This document shows positions 42,172-53,729 of a stretch of 64,000 nt of DNA, one piece after another (position 1 is the first letter of the stretch; each line of letters begins with the position of its first letter). Source of the stretch: Geodermatophilus normandii (GTDB lineage: Bacteria; Actinomycetota; Actinomycetes; Mycobacteriales; Geodermatophilaceae); contig NZ_QGTX01000001.1 in the NCBI RefSeq assembly GCF_003182485.1, positions 3,868,001 through 3,932,000 on the forward strand. The letters run 5' to 3'. The translations under genes were made by a program, and so were the position numbers. Below the pieces are notes generated by a model. That model saw nothing but the letters and a program-made list of their open reading frames with translations, was not told the DNA's origin and searched no databases.

Positions 42172-45100
42172 ACCGCGCGGTCGACGTCGGTGCCGGCGGC
42201 CTCCGCGGCGCGCCGGGCCTCCAGGGCGCGGCGGTAGTCGCGCGGCATGATCACGCTGAACTGCTCGGACCAGCGGCCCCAGTCGGCCAGCAGCGCGGCG
42301 GCCACCGGCGACTCGGTCTCGGCCGCGTAGCGCACCAGGACGTCCCGCAGCCACTGCGCGGACTCGCCGTCGAGGGCCTCGACGTCGACCATCTCGGGGT
42401 TGACCCGGTGCCGGGCGAGGTCGAGGACGTAGGCGACGCCGCCGGACATGCCGGCCGCGACGTTGCGGCCCGTGGGCCCGAGGATCACGGCGCGGCCGCC
42501 GGTCATGTACTCCAGCGCGTGGTCGCCGACGCCCTCGACGACGGCCAGCGCCCCGGAGTTGCGGACGCAGAACCGCTCGCCGACCCGCCCGCGGAGGAAG
42601 ACCTCCCCGCTGGTGGCGCCGTAGCCGATGACGTTGCCGGCGATGACGTTGTCCTCGGCGGCGAAGGTCGCCTCCCGCGCCGGGCGGACGACGATCCGCC
42701 CGCCGGAGAGGCCCTTGCCGACGTAGTCGTTGGCGTCGCCGAACAGCCGCATGGTCATGCCGCGCGGGACGAAGGCGCCGAAGGACTGGCCGGCCGACCC
42801 GGTGAAGGTCAGGTCGATCGTGCCGTCGGGCAGGCCCTGGCCGCCGAAGCGGCGGGTGACCATCGAGCCGAGCATCGTGCCGACGGTGCGGTTGACGTTG
42901 CGCACCGGCAGCTCGAGGGTGACCGGCCGCGCGTCGAGCAGCGCGCCCTCGCACAGCTGGATGAGCGTCTGGTCCAGGGCGACGTCGAGGCCGTGGTCCT
43001 GGGTGCGCACCGCGCGGCGCGGGGTGCCCTCGGGCAGCTCCGGCAGCGCGAGCATCCTCGACAGGTCCAGCCCGCGGGCCTTCCAGTGGTCGACCGCCTG
43101 CCGGGTGTCGAGCAGCTCGACGTGGCCGATGGCCTCCTCGACCGAGCGGAAGCCCAGCTCGGCCAGGTACTGCCGCACCTGCTCGGCGAGGAACTCGAAG
43201 AAGGTGACGACGAACTCCGGCCGCCCGGTGAACCGCTTGCGCAGCTCCGGGTTCTGGGTGGCCACGCCGACCGGGCAGGTGTCGAGGTGGCAGACCCGCA
43301 TCATGATGCAGCCGGAGACGACCAGCGGAGCGGTGGCGAAGCCGTACTCCTCGGCGCCGAGCAGCATCGCGACGACGACGTCGCGGCCGGTCTTCATCTG
43401 CCCGTCGACCTGGACCACGATCCGGTCGCGCAGGCCGTTGGCCAGCAGCGTCTGCTGGGTCTCGGCCAGGCCCAGCTCCCACGGCGAGCCGGCGTGCTTG
43501 AGCGAGGTCAGCGGCGCGGCACCGGTGCCGCCGTCGTGCCCGGAGATGAGCACGACGTCGGCGTGCGCCTTGCTGACGCCGGCCGCGACCGTCCCGACGC
43601 CGACCTCGGCGACCAGCTTGACGTTGACCCGCGCCTCGTTGTTGGCGTTCTTCAGGTCGTGGATCAGCTGCTTGAGGTCCTCGATCGAGTAGATGTCGTG
43701 GTGCGGCGGCGGGCTGATCAGGCCGACGCCGGGCGTCGAGTGCCGGGTGCGCGCCACCCACGGGTAGACCTTGCCGCCGGGCAGCTGACCGCCCTCGCCG
43801 GGCTTGGCGCCCTGCGCCATCTTGATCTGGATGTCGTCGGCGTTGACCAGGTACTCGCTGGTCACGCCGAAGCGGCCGCTGGCCACCTGCTTGATCGCCG
43901 AGCGGCGCAGGTCGCCGTTGGGGTCGGCCACGTACCGGTCGGGGTCCTCGCCGCCCTCGCCGGTGTTGGACCGCCCGCCGAGCCGGTTCATGGCGATGGC
44001 GAGGGTCTCGTGCGCCTCCTGCGAGATGGAGCCGTAGCTCATCGCGCCGGTCTGGAAGCGCTTGACGATCTCGCTGACCGGCTCGACCTCCTCGATCGGC
44101 ACCGGCGGGCGCTCGCCGCTCCGGATGCGGAACAGCCCGCGCAGGGTCGCGGCCTCCTCCGACATCGCGTCCACCGTCTGCGTGTAGCGCTCGAAGACCT
44201 CGTACTGCCGCGAGCGGGTGGAGTGCTGGAGGAGGAACACCGTCTCGGGGTTGAACAGGTGCACCTCGCCCTCGCGGCGCCACTGGTACTCCCCGCCGGT
44301 CTCCAGCCGGCGATGCGCCCGCTCGGTGGGGTTCTCCGGGTAGGCGCGCCGGTGCCGCATGGCGACCTCCTCGGCGAGGACGTCCATGCCGACGCCGCCC
44401 AGCGGGCAGGAGGTGCCGGTGAAGTACTCGTCGACGACGTCCTGCGACAGGCCGACGGCCTCGAAGATCTGCGCCATCGTGTACGAGCCGACGGTGCTGA
44501 TGCCCATCTTGCTCATGACCTTGAGGACGCCCTTGCCGAGCGCCTTGACGACGTTGCGCACGGCCTGCGCCGGCTGCACGCCGGTGAGGACGCCGTCGCG
44601 GATGAGGTCCTCGATGGACTCGAAGGCCAGGTAGGGGTTGACCGCGGCCGCGCCGTAGCCGAGCAGCAGCGCGACGTGGTGCACCTCGCGGCAGTCACCG
44701 GACTCGACGACGAGGCCGACCTCCATGCGGGTCCGCTCCCGCACGAGGTGGTGGTGCACCGCCGCGGTCATGAGCAGCGACGGGATCGGGGCGCGCCGCT
44801 CGTCGCAGTCGCGGTCGGAGAGCACGATGACCCGGGCGCCGGCGGCGATGGCCTTGCTGACCTTGGCCCGCAGCTGCTCGACCGCCTGCACGAGCGCCGG
44901 GCCGCCGCCGGTCACGTCGTAGTGGCCGGTGATCCGCACGGCGGCGAAGCCGGGCAGGTCGCCGTCGTCGTCGATGTGCAGGATCTTGGCGAGCTCGTCG
45001 TTGTCGATGACCGGGAAGGGCAGGTACACCTGCCGGCAGGACGCCGGGGTGGCCGAGAGCAGGTTCTGCTCCGGGCCGAAGGTGCGCCCGAGGCTGGTCA

Positions 45101-46799
45101 CCAGCTCCTCGCGGATGGCGTCCAGCGGCGGGTTGGTCACCTGGGCGAACAGCTGCTGGAAGTAGTCGTAGAGCTGCCGTGACCGGTCCGACAGCGCCGC
45201 GATCGGGGTGTCGGTGCCCATGGAGCCGATCGGCTCGGCGCCGCTGGAGGCCATGGGGGTGAGCAGGACGCGCAGGTCCTCCTCGGTGTAGCCGAAGAGC
45301 AGCTGCCGGCGGACGACCGACTCGTGGCTGGGCCGCGCGCGGCGCCGCTCGGGCAGCGAGGGCAGGTGCACCAGGCCGGCGTGCAGCCAGTCCTCGTAGG
45401 GCTGCTGGGCGGCCAGCGCCCCCTTGACCTCCTCGTCGGAGACGATCTGCCCGGAGGCGGTGTCGACGAGGAACATCCGGCCCGGCTGCAGGCGGCCCTT
45501 GGCGACCACGTCACCGGCCGGGATGTCGAGGACGCCGGCCTCGCTGGCGAGGACGACCAGGTCGTCCTCGGTGCGCCACCAGCGGCCCGGGCGCAGGCCG
45601 TTGCGGTCGAGGACCGCGCCGATGAGCGTGCCGTCGGTGAACGCGACGCAGGCCGGCCCGTCCCAGGGCTCCATGATCGAGGCGTGGAACCGGTAGAAGG
45701 CCCGGCGGGCCGGGTCCATCTCGTCGTGGTTCTCCCACGCCTCCGGGATCATCATCAGCACGGCGTGCGGCAGCGAGCGGCCCGACAGGTGCAGCAGCTC
45801 GAGCACCTCGTCGAAGGTCGCCGAGTCGCTGAAGTCGCTGGCGGTGACCGGGAAGATCCGCTCCAGGCCCAGCTCGCCGGCCGGCCCGGCCGGGCCGTCG
45901 AACAGCTCGGTCTCGAGCTTGGCCTCACGGGCGCGCATCCGGTTGCGGTTGCCCTTGATGGTGTTGATCTCGCCGTTGTGGGCGATGAACCGGAACGGGT
46001 GGGCCAGCGGCCAGCTCGGGAAGGTGTTGGTGGAGAACCGGCTGTGCACCAGCGCGATCGCCGACTCGTAGCGCTCGTCGCGCAGGTCGGGGAAGAACGC
46101 GGGCAGCTGGTCGGTGGTCAGCATGCCCTTGTAGGTGATGGTGCGCGAGGACAGCGAGACGACGTAGAGCGAGCTGCCGGCCTCGCGGGCCTCCCGCTCG
46201 GCGCGCTTGCGCAGCACGAACGAGCGCCGCTCCAGGCGGGTGACGCCGTTGACCTCGCGCGGGCCGCCGAAGGCCGCGGCGTCGGCGCGGGCGCCCATCG
46301 TCTCGGCGACGAACAGCTGCCCGAAGTGGGGCATGACCGCGCGGGCGGTGGGACCGAGGTCGGCGCCGTCGGGGTCGACCGGCACGTCGCGCCACCCGAG
46401 GACGGTCAGGCCCTCCTCGGCGGCGATCCGCTCGACGTCGGCGTGGCGGGCGGCGCGCTCGTCGGCGTCGACGGGGAGGAAGGCGATGCCGACGGAGTAC
46501 TCCCCCATCGGCGGCAGGTCGAAGTCGACCTCGGCACGCAGCAGCGCGTCGGGCACCTGGGTCAGGATCCCGGCGCCGTCCCCGGAGTTGGGCTCGGAGC
46601 CGGCCGCCCCGCGGTGGTCGAGGTTGTGCAGCGCGGTCAGGCCGGCCGCGACGATCGCACGCGAGCGGCGGCCGCGGGCGTCGGCCACGAAGGCGACACC
46701 GCAGGCGTCCGAGTCGTTGGCCGGGTCGTAGAGACCGGCGGCCGGCGGGGTGGCCGAGAAGGGCACGGCCTGGGGGGCGGGGGTGTGGGACCCGGACAT
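42150..46799 (-). CDS. gltB: Glutamate synthase large subunit
   Basis: Alpha subunit: amide nitrogen from glutamine is channelled to 2-oxoglutarate, giving two glutamates. The 1549 residues have a type II glutamine amidotransferase domain whose nucleophile is C33 (SDACGVAF), so a 32-residue propeptide should be removed. Then follow the central domain, the FMN-binding synthase domain ([42 protein letters not shown]) with the 3Fe-4S cysteines [12 protein letters not shown], and the C-terminal beta-helix. ATG at 46799 is preferred over GTG at 46805 because GGGAG then lies 5 bases upstream. Confidence 0.96.
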   Translation of the reverse strand: MSGSHTPAPQAVPFSATPPAAGLYDPANDSDACGVAFVADARGRRSRAIVAAGLTALHNLDHRGAAGSEPNSGDGAGILTQVPDALLRAEVDFDLPPMGEYSVGIAFLPVDADERAARHADVERIAAEEGLTVLGWRDVPVDPDGADLGPTARAVMPHFGQLFVAETMGARADAAAFGGPREVNGVTRLERRSFVLRKRAEREAREAGSSLYVVSLSSRTITYKGMLTTDQLPAFFPDLRDERYESAIALVHSRFSTNTFPSWPLAHPFRFIAHNGEINTIKGNRNRMRAREAKLETELFDGPAGPAGELGLERIFPVTASDFSDSATFDEVLELLHLSGRSLPHAVLMMIPEAWENHDEMDPARRAFYRFHASIMEPWDGPACVAFTDGTLIGAVLDRNGLRPGRWWRTEDDLVVLASEAGVLDIPAGDVVAKGRLQPGRMFLVDTASGQIVSDEEVKGALAAQQPYEDWLHAGLVHLPSLPERRRARPSHESVVRRQLLFGYTEEDLRVLLTPMASSGAEPIGSMGTDTPIAALSDRSRQLYDYFQQLFAQVTNPPLDAIREELVTSLGRTFGPEQNLLSATPASCRQVYLPFPVIDNDELAKILHIDDDGDLPGFAAVRITGHYDVTGGGPALVQAVEQLRAKVSKAIAAGARVIVLSDRDCDERRAPIPSLLMTAAVHHHLVRERTRMEVGLVVESGDCREVHHVALLLGYGAAAVNPYLAFESIEDLIRDGVLTGVQPAQAVRNVVKALGKGVLKVMSKMGISTVGSYTMAQIFEAVGLSQDVVDEYFTGTSCPLGGVGMDVLAEEVAMRHRRAYPENPTERAHRRLETGGEYQWRREGEVHLFNPETVFLLQHSTRSRQYEVFERYTQTVDAMSEEAATLRGLFRIRSGERPPVPIEEVEPVSEIVKRFQTGAMSYGSISQEAHETLAIAMNRLGGRSNTGEGGEDPDRYVADPNGDLRRSAIKQVASGRFGVTSEYLVNADDIQIKMAQGAKPGEGGQLPGGKVYPWVARTRHSTPGVGLISPPPHHDIYSIEDLKQLIHDLKNANNEARVNVKLVAEVGVGTVAAGVSKAHADVVLISGHDGGTGAAPLTSLKHAGSPWELGLAETQQTLLANGLRDRIVVQVDGQMKTGRDVVVAMLLGAEEYGFATAPLVVSGCIMMRVCHLDTCPVGVATQNPELRKRFTGRPEFVVTFFEFLAEQVRQYLAELGFRSVEEAIGHVELLDTRQAVDHWKARGLDLSRMLALPELPEGTPRRAVRTQDHGLDVALDQTLIQLCEGALLDARPVTLELPVRNVNRTVGTMLGSMVTRRFGGQGLPDGTIDLTFTGSAGQSFGAFVPRGMTMRLFGDANDYVGKGLSGGRIVVRPAREATFAAEDNVIAGNVIGYGATSGEVFLRGRVGERFCVRNSGALAVVEGVGDHALEYMTGGRAVILGPTGRNVAAGMSGGVAYVLDLARHRVNPEMVDVEALDGESAQWLRDVLVRYAAETESPVAAALLADWGRWSEQFSVIMPRDYRRALEARRAAEAAGTDVDRAVMEAARG

Positions 46800-47119
46800 G
46801 ATCACTCCCGTCGTCGGCTGGCACGCCGCCCTCGCGGAGGACGACGTGGGGGCGCAGGGCCCGGCCGGGGGTCAAGGGGGGCGGAGCGGCAGGGGTGCAG
46901 CGCGGGACTGCGGTGAGCCGGCATCCGGCGGGACACGGTGTGCCCGGGCCGGCTGGAGCTCGCGGCCCGCGGGTGGTGCCACGGGGTCGTCGTCCGCGGG
47001 GCAGCGCTGGCCCGGTTCCGACGGGGTGACCACCCAGGATCACTGGGGTGTCTGGTCAGGAGGGTACACAGCGGGAACGCCCGCTTCCCACGCCGAAAGC
47101 CCAGGTACGGCGCGTCCCG
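46800..47119. other. Gene-free stretch upstream of gltB
   Basis: 320 bp between lgt and gltB on the same strand. A TACCCT -10-like hexamer lies at about 47064-47069 (minus strand). That would give an mRNA leader of roughly 260 bases. I recognise no riboswitch in it. A weak hairpin lies at 47031-47050. Confidence 0.4.
47031..47050 (-). terminator. Weak hairpin after lgt
   Basis: cacccaggatcactggggtg forms about 7 pairs with one bulge. It lies 70 bases past lgt and could also be part of the gltB leader. Confidence 0.25.
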
Positions 47120-48079
47120 TCAGGCCGGTCCCGGCGTGTCGTGAGTCCGGTCACGCACCCGCGCCGGGGCGTCGGCATCGGTGCTGGTCGGCGCCTCGTC
47201 GGGAGTTCCCGCGGGGTCGTCGGCGGTGTCGCCGTCGTCACGCCGGAGGTCCTCCCCCGGCTCCCCGCGGTCGATGACCTCGCGGGGGCGGCCCCGCTGC
47301 CAGACCAGGTAGGCCACCGCGAGCAGGCCGACCACGACGCAGGTGAAGACGTTGAGGCGGACGCCGAGGAACCGGTTGGCGTCGTCGATGCGGAGCACCT
47401 CGATCCACAGCCGGCCGGCGCAGTACAGCGCCACGTACAGGGCGAACGCGCGGCCGTGGGAGAGCCGGAACCGGCGGTCGGCCCACACCACGACGGCGGC
47501 CGCGGCCAGGTTCCACAGCAGCTCGTAGAGGAACGTGGGGTGGAAGGTGGCGAAGGCCTCGTAGCCCTCGGGCCGGTGGGCCGGGTCGATCTCCAGGGCC
47601 CACGGCAGCGTCGTCGGACCGCCGAAGAGCTCCTGGTTGAACCAGTTGCCCAGCCGGCCGACGGCCTGGGCCACCAGCAGGCCCGGGGCGATGGCGTCGC
47701 CGAACGCGGGCAGCGGGATGCCCCGACGACGGCAGGCGATCCAGGCGCCGACGCCGCCGAGGGCGATGGCTCCCCAGATGCCCAGGCCGCCCTCCCAGAT
47801 GGCCAGCGCCCGCAGCGGGTCACCGCCCTCCCCGAAGTAGGGCTGGGGCGTGGTGACCACGTGGTAGAGACGGCCGCCGACGATCCCGAACGGCACCGCC
47901 CAGATGGCGATGTCGAGCACCTCGCCGGGCCGCCCGCCGCGGGCCACCCAGCGCTTCTCGGCGATCCAGCAGGCGGCGACGATGCCGGCGATGATGCACA
48001 GCGCGTAGGCGCGCAGCGGGAACGGCCCGAGCTCCCAGACCCCCTGCGAGGGGCTGGGGATGGCGGCGAGGGCGCTCAC
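47120..48079 (-). CDS. lgt: Phosphatidylglycerol--prolipoprotein diacylglyceryl transferase
   Basis: Membrane enzyme that lipidates the lipobox cysteine of prolipoproteins. The 319 residues show about seven membrane helices, the GGRLYHVVTT stretch and the Lgt signature GRLGNWFNQELFG, followed by HPTFLYELLWN and RLWIEVLRID. A hydrophilic tail of about 55 residues rich in D, E, R and T follows, common in actinomycetes. GTG at 48079 overlaps the trpA stop (GTGA). The lipoprotein encoded at 34170 would be one substrate. Confidence 0.95.
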   Translation of the reverse strand: MSALAAIPSPSQGVWELGPFPLRAYALCIIAGIVAACWIAEKRWVARGGRPGEVLDIAIWAVPFGIVGGRLYHVVTTPQPYFGEGGDPLRALAIWEGGLGIWGAIALGGVGAWIACRRRGIPLPAFGDAIAPGLLVAQAVGRLGNWFNQELFGGPTTLPWALEIDPAHRPEGYEAFATFHPTFLYELLWNLAAAAVVVWADRRFRLSHGRAFALYVALYCAGRLWIEVLRIDDANRFLGVRLNVFTCVVVGLLAVAYLVWQRGRPREVIDRGEPGEDLRRDDGDTADDPAGTPDEAPTSTDADAPARVRDRTHDTPGPA

Positions 48080-48879
48080 GAGGGCACCCCGGCCCCGCGG
48101 CGCACACCCTCGGCCAGCTCCGCCGAGAGGGCCCGGACCCCCTCGGGGCCGCGCCCGTCGAGCATCCGGCGGACGTAGGCCGAGCCCACGATGACCCCGT
48201 CGGCGAAGCCGGCCACCACGGCGGCCTGGTCGGCGTTCGAGACGCCGAGCCCGACGCAGACCGGGAGGTCCCCGGCCACCGGCCGGGTGCGGGCGACGAG
48301 CTCGCCCGCGGCCGTGCTGACCGTGGCGCGCGTGCCCGTGACACCCATGGTGGAGGCGGCGTAGACGAAGCCCCGGGACGCCGCGACGGTGGCGGCCAGC
48401 CGCGCGTCGGTGGACGACGGGGCGACCAGGAAGACCCGGTCGAGGCCGGTGCGGTCGGTCGCGGCGATCCAGGCGCCCGCCTCGTCCGGGATGAGGTCGG
48501 GCGTGATCCCCCCCGCTCCCCCTGCGGCGGCCAGGTCGTCGGCGAACCGGTCGACGCCGTAGCGCTCGATCGGGTTCCAGTAGCTCATCACCACCGGCAC
48601 ACCGCCGGCTGCCGCGACCGCACGCACGGCCGGCAGGACGTCGCGCAGGCCGACGCCCGCCCGGACGGCCACGTCCATGGCCTCCTGGATGACCGGCCCC
48701 TCCATGCCGGGGTCGGAGTAGGGAACACCGACCTCGAGGGCGTCCGCGCCTCCCTCGATGGCCGCGACCATCGCCTCGATGGACGTGTCGACGTCGGGGT
48801 AGCCGACCGGGAGGTAGGCGATCAGTGCCGCGCGGCCCTCGGCCCGGGCGGCGGCGATGCGGTCGGCGAGGAGGCTCAT
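48076..48879 (-). CDS. trpA: Tryptophan synthase alpha subunit
   Basis: Cleaves indole-3-glycerol phosphate to indole, which passes to TrpB. The 267-residue TIM barrel starts [28 protein letters not shown]. The catalytic E49 is in [10 protein letters not shown]. The second acid, normally D60 (Salmonella numbering, SDPLADGP), is E60 here (SDPGMEGP), a conservative change at an active-site residue. [14 protein letters not shown] and [14 protein letters not shown] form the phosphate site. ATG at 48879 overlaps the trpB stop (ATGA). Confidence 0.95.
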   Translation of the reverse strand: MSLLADRIAAARAEGRAALIAYLPVGYPDVDTSIEAMVAAIEGGADALEVGVPYSDPGMEGPVIQEAMDVAVRAGVGLRDVLPAVRAVAAAGGVPVVMSYWNPIERYGVDRFADDLAAAGGAGGITPDLIPDEAGAWIAATDRTGLDRVFLVAPSSTDARLAATVAASRGFVYAASTMGVTGTRATVSTAAGELVARTRPVAGDLPVCVGLGVSNADQAAVVAGFADGVIVGSAYVRRMLDGRGPEGVRALSAELAEGVRRGAGVPS

Positions 48880-50240
48880 GCCTGGCTCCCGGCGTCCTGG
48901 CCGGGCACCGCGTCGCCGTTGGCGACGGCGCCCTCGGTCGGCTGCTGGTCGGTGTCCATGCCGGGGCCGGGGTCGACCTCGGTGCGGTCGCCCTGCCCGT
49001 CGTGACCGAGACCGAACCAGCGCGACGCCGTCTCGACGTCCTTGTCGCCGCGGCCGGAGAGGTTCACCAGCAGCAGCGCGTCCGGGCCCAGCTCCTGCCC
49101 CAGTCGCATCGCGCCGGCCAGCGCGTGCGCGGACTCGATCGCCGGGATGATCCCCTCGGTGCGGCACAGCAGCGCGAAGGCCTCCATGGCCTCGGCGTCG
49201 GTGACGGGGGCGTACTCGGCGCGGCCGATGTCGTGCAGGTACGAGTGCTCGGGACCGACGCCCGGGTAGTCCAGGCCCGCGCTGATCGAGTGCGACTCGA
49301 TGGTCTGGCCGTTGTCGTCCTGCAGCAGGTACGAGCGCGCGCCGTGCAGCACGCCGGGCGCTCCCCCGGTGATGGTCGCGGCGTGCCGGCCGCTGCCGAC
49401 GCCGTCGCCGCCGGCCTCCAGCCCCACCAGGCGCACCCCCTCGTCGGGGACGAAGGCGGTGAAGATCCCGATCGCGTTGGAGCCGCCGCCGACGCAGGCG
49501 AGCACGGCGTCGGGCAGCCGGCCCTCGCGCGCGAGCACCTGGCCGCGGGCCTCGTCACCGATCACGCGCTGGAAGTCCCGGACCATCGCCGGGAAGGGGT
49601 GCGGGCCGGCGACGGTGCCGAAGACGTAGTTCGTGGTCTCGACGTTGGTGACCCAGTCGCGGAACGCCTCGTTGATGGCGTCCTTGAGGGTGCGCGAGCC
49701 GGTGGCCACCGGGACGACCTCGGCGCCGAGCAGCCGCATGCGGGCGACGTTGAGCGCCTGCCGGCGGGTGTCCTCCTCGCCCATGTAGACGGTGCAGGAC
49801 AGGCCCATGAGCGCCGCCGCGGTGGCGGTGGCGACGCCGTGCTGGCCGGCCCCGGTCTCGGCGATGACCCGCTGCTTGCCGATGCGCTTGGTGAGCAGCG
49901 CCTGGCCCAGCACGTTGTTGATCTTGTGCGAGCCGGTGTGGTTGAGGTCCTCGCGCTTGAGCAGCACGCGGGCGCCGCCGCAGTGCTCGGCGAAGCGGGG
50001 CACCTCGGTGACGGGGCTGGGGCGGCCGGTGTAGTCGCGCTGCAGGGCGGCGAACTCGGCCAGGAAGGCGGGGTCGACCCGCATGGTCTCGTAGGCCTCG
50101 GTCAGCTCGTCGAGCGCGGCGACGAGCGCCTCGGGGACGAAGCGGCCACCGAAGACGCCGAAGTGGCCGGTGGCATCGGGCCAGGTCGGGCGGGCCGGCT
50201 CGAGTCGTTCCTCGGGCGGGTGCACGGCGCTGGTCGTCAT
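48876..50240 (-). CDS. trpB: Tryptophan synthase beta subunit
   Basis: PLP enzyme that joins indole and serine to give tryptophan. The 454 residues include [11 protein letters not shown], the cofactor lysine K106 in [38 protein letters not shown] and [16 protein letters not shown]. The last 45 residues are a hydrophilic tail not seen in E. coli TrpB. ATG at 50240 has no ribosome site; a GACACT hexamer 6 bases upstream may be a weak leaderless promoter within the operon. Confidence 0.96.
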   Translation of the reverse strand: MTTSAVHPPEERLEPARPTWPDATGHFGVFGGRFVPEALVAALDELTEAYETMRVDPAFLAEFAALQRDYTGRPSPVTEVPRFAEHCGGARVLLKREDLNHTGSHKINNVLGQALLTKRIGKQRVIAETGAGQHGVATATAAALMGLSCTVYMGEEDTRRQALNVARMRLLGAEVVPVATGSRTLKDAINEAFRDWVTNVETTNYVFGTVAGPHPFPAMVRDFQRVIGDEARGQVLAREGRLPDAVLACVGGGSNAIGIFTAFVPDEGVRLVGLEAGGDGVGSGRHAATITGGAPGVLHGARSYLLQDDNGQTIESHSISAGLDYPGVGPEHSYLHDIGRAEYAPVTDAEAMEAFALLCRTEGIIPAIESAHALAGAMRLGQELGPDALLLVNLSGRGDKDVETASRWFGLGHDGQGDRTEVDPGPGMDTDQQPTEGAVANGDAVPGQDAGSQA

Positions 50241-50294
50241 GCGCCCAGTGTCGCGCGCCGCGGCGCCCCGGTGGTGGAGGGGGTCGGCGGTGCG

Positions 50295-51104
50295 TCAGCG
50301 GGTGGTGCGCGGCACGGCCGGGTGCGACCCGGCGGTCACCAGGTCGGCGACCGCCTGGCGGGGGTCGCCGGCGGTGACCAGGCCCTCGCCGACCAGGACG
50401 GCGTCGGCGCCGGCGGCGGCGTAGCCGATGAGCTCGCGCGGGCCGCGGACGCCGGACTCGGCGACCTTGACGATGCCCGAGGGCAGCCCGGGGGCGATCC
50501 GCTCGAACGTGCCGAGGTCGACGTCGAGGGTGGTGAGGTCGCGGGCGTTGACGCCGATCACCGACGCGCCGGCCGACAGCGCCCGGTCGGCCTCGGCCTC
50601 GGTGTGCACCTCGACCAGCGCGGTCATGCCGAGCGACTCGACCCGCTCGAGCAGGCCGATGAGGGCGTTCTGCTCGAGCGCGGCGACGATGAGCAGGACG
50701 ACGTCGGCGCCGTGGGCCCGGGCCTCGTGCACCTGGTAGCTGCTGACCACGAAGTCCTTGCACAGCACCGGCACGCGGACGGCGGCACGGACGGCGGCGA
50801 GGTCGGCGTGCGAGCCGCCGAAGCGGCGCCGCTCGGTGAGGACGCTGATCACCCGGGCGCCGCCGGCGGCGTACTGCGCGGCCAGGACGGCGGGGTCGGG
50901 GATGTCGGCGAGCGCGCCCTTGCTCGGGCTGCGACGCTTGACCTCGGCGATGACGCCGACACCGGGCTCGCGCAGGGCGGCGAGCGCGTCGAGGGCGGGA
51001 CGGGCGTCGCGGGCGGCGGCCTTCACCTCGGCGAGCGGGGTGGCCGTCTCGCGCGCCGCGACGTCCTCACGGACGCCGGCGACGATGTCGTCGAGGACGG
51101 TCAC
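50295..51104 (-). CDS. trpC: Indole-3-glycerol phosphate synthase
   Basis: Closes the ring of carboxyphenylaminodeoxyribulose phosphate. The 269-residue TIM barrel has [14 protein letters not shown] (catalytic K and E), [47 protein letters not shown] and [15 protein letters not shown] at 51104 has GGAGG 6 bases upstream. A TAGGGT element whose TAG is the stop codon of the preceding gene may give an internal promoter for trpC-trpB-trpA. No trpF domain is fused. Confidence 0.95.
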   Translation of the reverse strand: MTVLDDIVAGVREDVAARETATPLAEVKAAARDARPALDALAALREPGVGVIAEVKRRSPSKGALADIPDPAVLAAQYAAGGARVISVLTERRRFGGSHADLAAVRAAVRVPVLCKDFVVSSYQVHEARAHGADVVLLIVAALEQNALIGLLERVESLGMTALVEVHTEAEADRALSAGASVIGVNARDLTTLDVDLGTFERIAPGLPSGIVKVAESGVRGPRELIGYAAAGADAVLVGEGLVTAGDPRQAVADLVTAGSHPAVPRTTR

Positions 51105-51155
51105 TCCGCCTCCTCGCTGCTGGGGGTCGGCCGTGCCCGGCCGGACGGTGCGTCC

Positions 51156-51161
51156 ACCCTA
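51156..51161 (-). promoter_or_regulatory. Candidate internal promoter before trpC
   Basis: TAGGGT on the minus strand; its TAG is the stop codon of the upstream membrane-protein gene. It leaves a leader of about 45 bases with a GGAGG site for trpC. Confidence 0.35.
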
Positions 51162-51788
51162 GCCGCGGCGTCCCCCGTGGTCGGTCGCCGGGTCGGCCTC
51201 CCCGGGGGTCGGGTCCTCGGTCGGGTCGTCACCGCGGTCGAGGGCGCGCCAGGCGTCGAGCGCGCGGTCCTCGTCGGTACGCGCCCGCGCCGGCGCCGCG
51301 GCCGCGCCGGGGATCCGCTCGTAGCGGCGCCCCATGCCCGGCCAGCGGCGGCCGCGGACGGCGACGAGGACCCCGGCGGCCAGCGCGACCACGGCGGCGA
51401 CCACGACCAGCACCGGCCAGGCCGCGGCGAGCTCGGCGCTGCGCCGCTCCCCCGGTCCCGCCGTGGCGGTGTCCGGCCCGGAGACCAGGACGCGCAGGGC
51501 CGACCAGCCCAGCGCGGCCCCGGCGAGGGCCACCAGCACCCCGACGGCGATCCGCCCCGCGCCGCGCACCGCGAGGACGGCGACGGCGGCGGCCAGCAGC
51601 AGCAGCCCCGCGGCGGGGACCAGCGGGGCGACCGCCGACCCGGCCAGCGTCTCGGTGACCGGCGGCAGCGGCGGTGTGCGGGTGACCGTGACGGTGGCCC
51701 AGGCCTGCCCGCCGGCCGACAGCGCCAGGCCGCCGGCGACTGCGCACCCGGCGACCGCGGCGCCCAGCTCCCGCCGCGCGGCCGTCAC
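51159..51788 (-). CDS. TIGR02234-type Trp-cluster membrane protein
   Basis: 209-residue membrane protein with about four hydrophobic segments (ELGAAVAGCAVAGGLALSAG, VPAAGLLLLAAAVAVLAV, IAVGVLVALAGAALGWSALRVL, WPVLVVVAAVVALAAGVLVAV) and an acidic cytoplasmic tail. It matches the TIGR02234 family, found between trpE and trpC in actinomycetes (Rv1610 in mycobacteria); function unknown. GTG at 51788 overlaps the trpE stop (GTGA). Confidence 0.85.
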   Translation of the reverse strand: MTAARRELGAAVAGCAVAGGLALSAGGQAWATVTVTRTPPLPPVTETLAGSAVAPLVPAAGLLLLAAAVAVLAVRGAGRIAVGVLVALAGAALGWSALRVLVSGPDTATAGPGERRSAELAAAWPVLVVVAAVVALAAGVLVAVRGRRWPGMGRRYERIPGAAAAPARARTDEDRALDAWRALDRGDDPTEDPTPGEADPATDHGGRRG

Positions 51789-53305
51789 CGCACCTCCCGC
51801 ATGCCCTCCGCCGTCGCGATGGCCGACAGCACCGCCCGCGCCTTGTGCCGGGTCTCGGCCTCCTCCGTGGCGGGGTCGCTGTCGGCGACGATGCCGGCGC
51901 CGGCCTGCACGTAGGCCCGGCCCTGGTGCAGGACGGCGGTGCGGATGGCGATGGCCATGTCCATGTCGCCGCTGGCGTCGAGGTAGCCGACGGTGCCGGC
52001 GTACAGCGCGCGCCGGGTCGGCTCGAGGGACTCGATGATCTCCATCGCCCGCGGCTTCGGCGCGCCCGAGACGGTGCCGGCGGGGAAGGTCGCGTCGAAG
52101 ACGTCGAGCGCGTCGCGGCCGGGCGCCACCTCGCCGGAGACGGTCGACACCAGGTGCATGACGTGGCTGTAGAGCTCGATCCGCATGAAGTCGGGGACCT
52201 CGACGGTGCCCGGCACGCAGACCCGGCCCAGGTCGTTGCGCGCCAGGTCGACGAGCATGACGTGCTCGGCGCGCTCCTTGGGGTCGGCGAGCAGGCCCTC
52301 GGCCAGCCGCAGGTCCTCCTCCTCCGTCGCCCCGCGCGGGCGGGTGCCGGCCGGCGGGTGCACCACCGCGCCGGTGCCGGTGACGGTCACCAGCGCCTCC
52401 GGCGAGGAGCCGACGACGTCGAAGGGCGTCTCCCGCCCGGCGAAGCGGAGCAGGTACATGTACGGCGAGGGGTTGGTCGCGCGCAGCACCCGGTAGAGGT
52501 CGAGGGCGTCGACGTCGGTGTCGGTCTCGAACCGCTGGGCGAGCACGACCTGGAACGCGTCGCCGGCGCGGATGTGCTCGCGGATCGTCTCGACCGCGGC
52601 CTCGTACCCGCCCGGCGGCATCGTGCTGCGCACCGGCGGCGGCTCGGCGGGCGAGAAGGTGGCCACGCCCGGCGGGACCGCCTCGGTCAGGTCCGCGGCC
52701 ATGGCGTCGAGTCGGGCGACGGCGTCGTCCCAGGCCGCGCCCGGGTCGGCGGTGCCGTCGGAGGTGCCGGTCAGGGCGTTGGCGATGAGCAGCACCGTGC
52801 CGTCGGTGTGGTCGAGGACGGCGAGGTCGGTGACCAGCAGCAGCGACAGCTCGGGCATGCCGAGGTCGTCGGTGGCGGTGCTCGGCAGCCGCTCCAGCCG
52901 CCGCACGACGTCGTAGCCGAGGTAGCCGACCAGCCCCCCGGTCAGCCGGGGCAGGTCGGCCCGGCGCGGCGAGCGCAGCCTGCGGGCCAGCGTGCGGACG
53001 GCGGCCAGCGGGTCCGCGGGCAGGTCGTCGGTGAGGCCGGGCAGGTCGTCGCCGAGCCACAGGGTGCGGCCCTCGCGCTCGCTGAGCACCCCGGCGCTGC
53101 GCACGCCCACGAAGCTGTAGCGCGACCAGCGCTTGCCCTGCTCGGCCGACTCGAGCAGCACGGTGCCGGGCCGGTTGCCGGCCAGCTTGCGGTAGACGCC
53201 CACCGCGGTCTCGCCGTCGGCCAGCAGCCGCCGGGTGACCGGCACGACCGCCTGGCCCAGGGCGGCGAACTCCTCCCGGGAGGGACTGGTCTCACCGAGC
53301 CGCAC
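51785..53305 (-). CDS. trpE: Anthranilate synthase component I
   Basis: Converts chorismate to anthranilate with an amidotransferase partner not encoded in this window. The 506 residues have the tryptophan feedback site LLES ([17 protein letters not shown]) near the N-terminus and the chorismate-binding domain with [41 protein letters not shown] and [22 protein letters not shown] at 53305 is preferred over 53323 because GGAGG lies 6 bases upstream. Overlaps hisI by 14 bases. Confidence 0.95.
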   Translation of the reverse strand: MRLGETSPSREEFAALGQAVVPVTRRLLADGETAVGVYRKLAGNRPGTVLLESAEQGKRWSRYSFVGVRSAGVLSEREGRTLWLGDDLPGLTDDLPADPLAAVRTLARRLRSPRRADLPRLTGGLVGYLGYDVVRRLERLPSTATDDLGMPELSLLLVTDLAVLDHTDGTVLLIANALTGTSDGTADPGAAWDDAVARLDAMAADLTEAVPPGVATFSPAEPPPVRSTMPPGGYEAAVETIREHIRAGDAFQVVLAQRFETDTDVDALDLYRVLRATNPSPYMYLLRFAGRETPFDVVGSSPEALVTVTGTGAVVHPPAGTRPRGATEEEDLRLAEGLLADPKERAEHVMLVDLARNDLGRVCVPGTVEVPDFMRIELYSHVMHLVSTVSGEVAPGRDALDVFDATFPAGTVSGAPKPRAMEIIESLEPTRRALYAGTVGYLDASGDMDMAIAIRTAVLHQGRAYVQAGAGIVADSDPATEEAETRHKARAVLSAIATAEGMREVR

Positions 53306-53693
53306 GGGTGACCTCCAGGTCACGGGGGAGGATGTCGCGGGAGAAGCAGGAGCGGGTGCCGGTGTGGCAGGCCGGGCCCTCCTGGTCGACGAGCACCAGC
53401 AGCGCGTCGCCGTCGCAGTCCAGGCGCACGTCGCGGACCCACTGCCGGTGCCCGGAGGTCTCGCCCTTCACCCAGTACTCCCGCCGGCTGCGGGACCAGT
53501 AGGTGGCCCGGCCGGTGGTCAGGGTGCGGTGCAGCGCCTCGTCGTCCATCCAGGCGACCATGAGCACCTCGCCGGTGTCGTGCTGCTGGACGACGGCGGC
53601 GACCAGCCCGGCGGGGTCGCGGCGCAGCAGCGCGGCGACGGCGGGGTCGAGGGCGGAGTCGAGGGCGGAGTCGACGGCGGGCACGGCGGACAT
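53292..53693 (-). CDS. hisI: Phosphoribosyl-AMP cyclohydrolase
   Basis: Opens the purine ring in step three of histidine synthesis. The 133 residues show [43 protein letters not shown] and the metal ligands in LDCDGDALL and CHTGTRSCF. No HisE domain is fused. ATG at 53693 follows GAGAAT by 7 bases, a leaderless pattern. Directly upstream of trpE, as in mycobacteria, linking histidine and tryptophan genes. Confidence 0.95.
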   Translation of the reverse strand: MSAVPAVDSALDSALDPAVAALLRRDPAGLVAAVVQQHDTGEVLMVAWMDDEALHRTLTTGRATYWSRSRREYWVKGETSGHRQWVRDVRLDCDGDALLVLVDQEGPACHTGTRSCFSRDILPRDLEVTRAAR

Positions 53694-53700
53694 GCCGGCG

Positions 53701-53706
53701 ATTCTC
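53701..53706 (-). promoter_or_regulatory. -10 element of hisI
   Basis: GAGAAT on the minus strand, 7 bases before the ATG at 53693. Confidence 0.4.
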
Positions 53707-53729
53707 CCCCGCCCCGCCGGACCACCGGG

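Noticed and set aside
42108-45182. Very long open frame on the plus strand opposite gltB
   Set aside because: GC-rich shadow of gltB; composition is low-complexity (G, A, R, V, D) with no domain pattern.
46800-47030. Glutamine or other riboswitch in the gltB leader
   Set aside because: No recognisable conserved motif; left as an undefined leader.
48825-51914. Long plus-strand frame opposite trpB and trpC
   Set aside because: Antisense shadow of well-supported trp genes.
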